A DNA stretch of 5,444 bases from assembly GCA_003131705.1 (NCBI GenBank), contig PKUY01000149.1, positions 262-5,705 of the forward strand, in the 5' to 3' direction. Of this stretch, positions 5,388 through 5,444 are shown in pieces (the stretch's first letter is position 1; every line of letters starts with the position of its first letter). The position numbers were made by a program, and so were the translations under genes. The notes beneath the pieces were generated by a model that searched no databases, had not been told where the DNA came from, and saw only the letters and a list, made by a program, of their open reading frames with translations. Origin of the DNA: Acidobacteriota bacterium (GTDB lineage Bacteria; Acidobacteriota; Terriglobia; Acidiferrales; UBA7541).

Positions 5388-5444
5388 AACTGAAGAGTGG
5401 CGGCGGGCGGGAGGCGAAGTGAGGAGGCGGGATTGCGATTGGCG

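Larger units (their letters stand above)
5211..5444. other. Gene-free right end with repeats and G-rich tail
   Basis: No credible coding region is seen on either strand; the short open frames lack a ribosome site and run through the repeats. From left to right it holds the tandem 14-mer, a hairpin, two copies of a 15-mer, and from about 5390 a strongly G/purine-biased stretch with GGG runs at 5405, 5409 and 5429. It is probably an intergenic or leader region of a gene beyond the window. Confidence 0.6.

Noticed and set aside
5400..5435. G-quadruplex in the G-rich tail
   Set aside because: Only three GGG runs occur, the last after a long gap; four even G-tracts are not present, so any quadruplex would be weak.

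Overview
The window is a G+C-rich bacterial chromosome segment with every supported gene on the + strand. The gene types suggest a soil bacterium close to Acidobacteriota: a Tes/MSS-like radical SAM enzyme, an FmdB zinc ribbon with a Gly/Ser/Cys tail, and a DUF8021-like protein beside a carotenoid-oxygenase-family enzyme. This is inference from gene content, since no rRNA or other phylogenetic marker is present.

Left part (1-1195): the 3' two-thirds or so of a radical SAM gene, probably of the tetraether/membrane-spanning-lipid synthase type. Its 5' end, with the radical SAM cysteine motif, lies outside the window. A textbook intrinsic terminator with a UUCG tetraloop closes it.

Middle part (1196-2203): two small, apparently independent genes. 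One is a TPMT-like class I SAM methyltransferase that may be read from a leaderless mRNA. The other is an FmdB-family zinc ribbon protein. Each has a TAGAAT promoter-like box upstream.

Right part (2281-5210): a probable three-gene transcription unit. It encodes a Sec-exported protein with two NTF2-like halves (DUF8021-like), a cytoplasmic Fe(II) dioxygenase of the carotenoid-cleavage/lignostilbene dioxygenase family, and a 113-residue protein with a clear twin-arginine signal. The dioxygenase keeps all four iron-binding His and the Phe59/Tyr101/Lys134 trio that binds the 4-hydroxyl of stilbenes in NOV1/LsdA-type enzymes. It should therefore cleave a 4-hydroxystilbene or similar phenolic (lignin-derived) compound rather than a carotenoid. 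Two exported proteins of unknown function flank it, and this cassette is the most promising part of the window for undescribed biology.

Right end (5211-5444): no gene seen. It holds a tandem 14-bp repeat whose minus strand looks like two boxA antitermination elements, a hairpin, a 15-bp direct repeat containing a TAGAAT-like box, and a G-rich tail.
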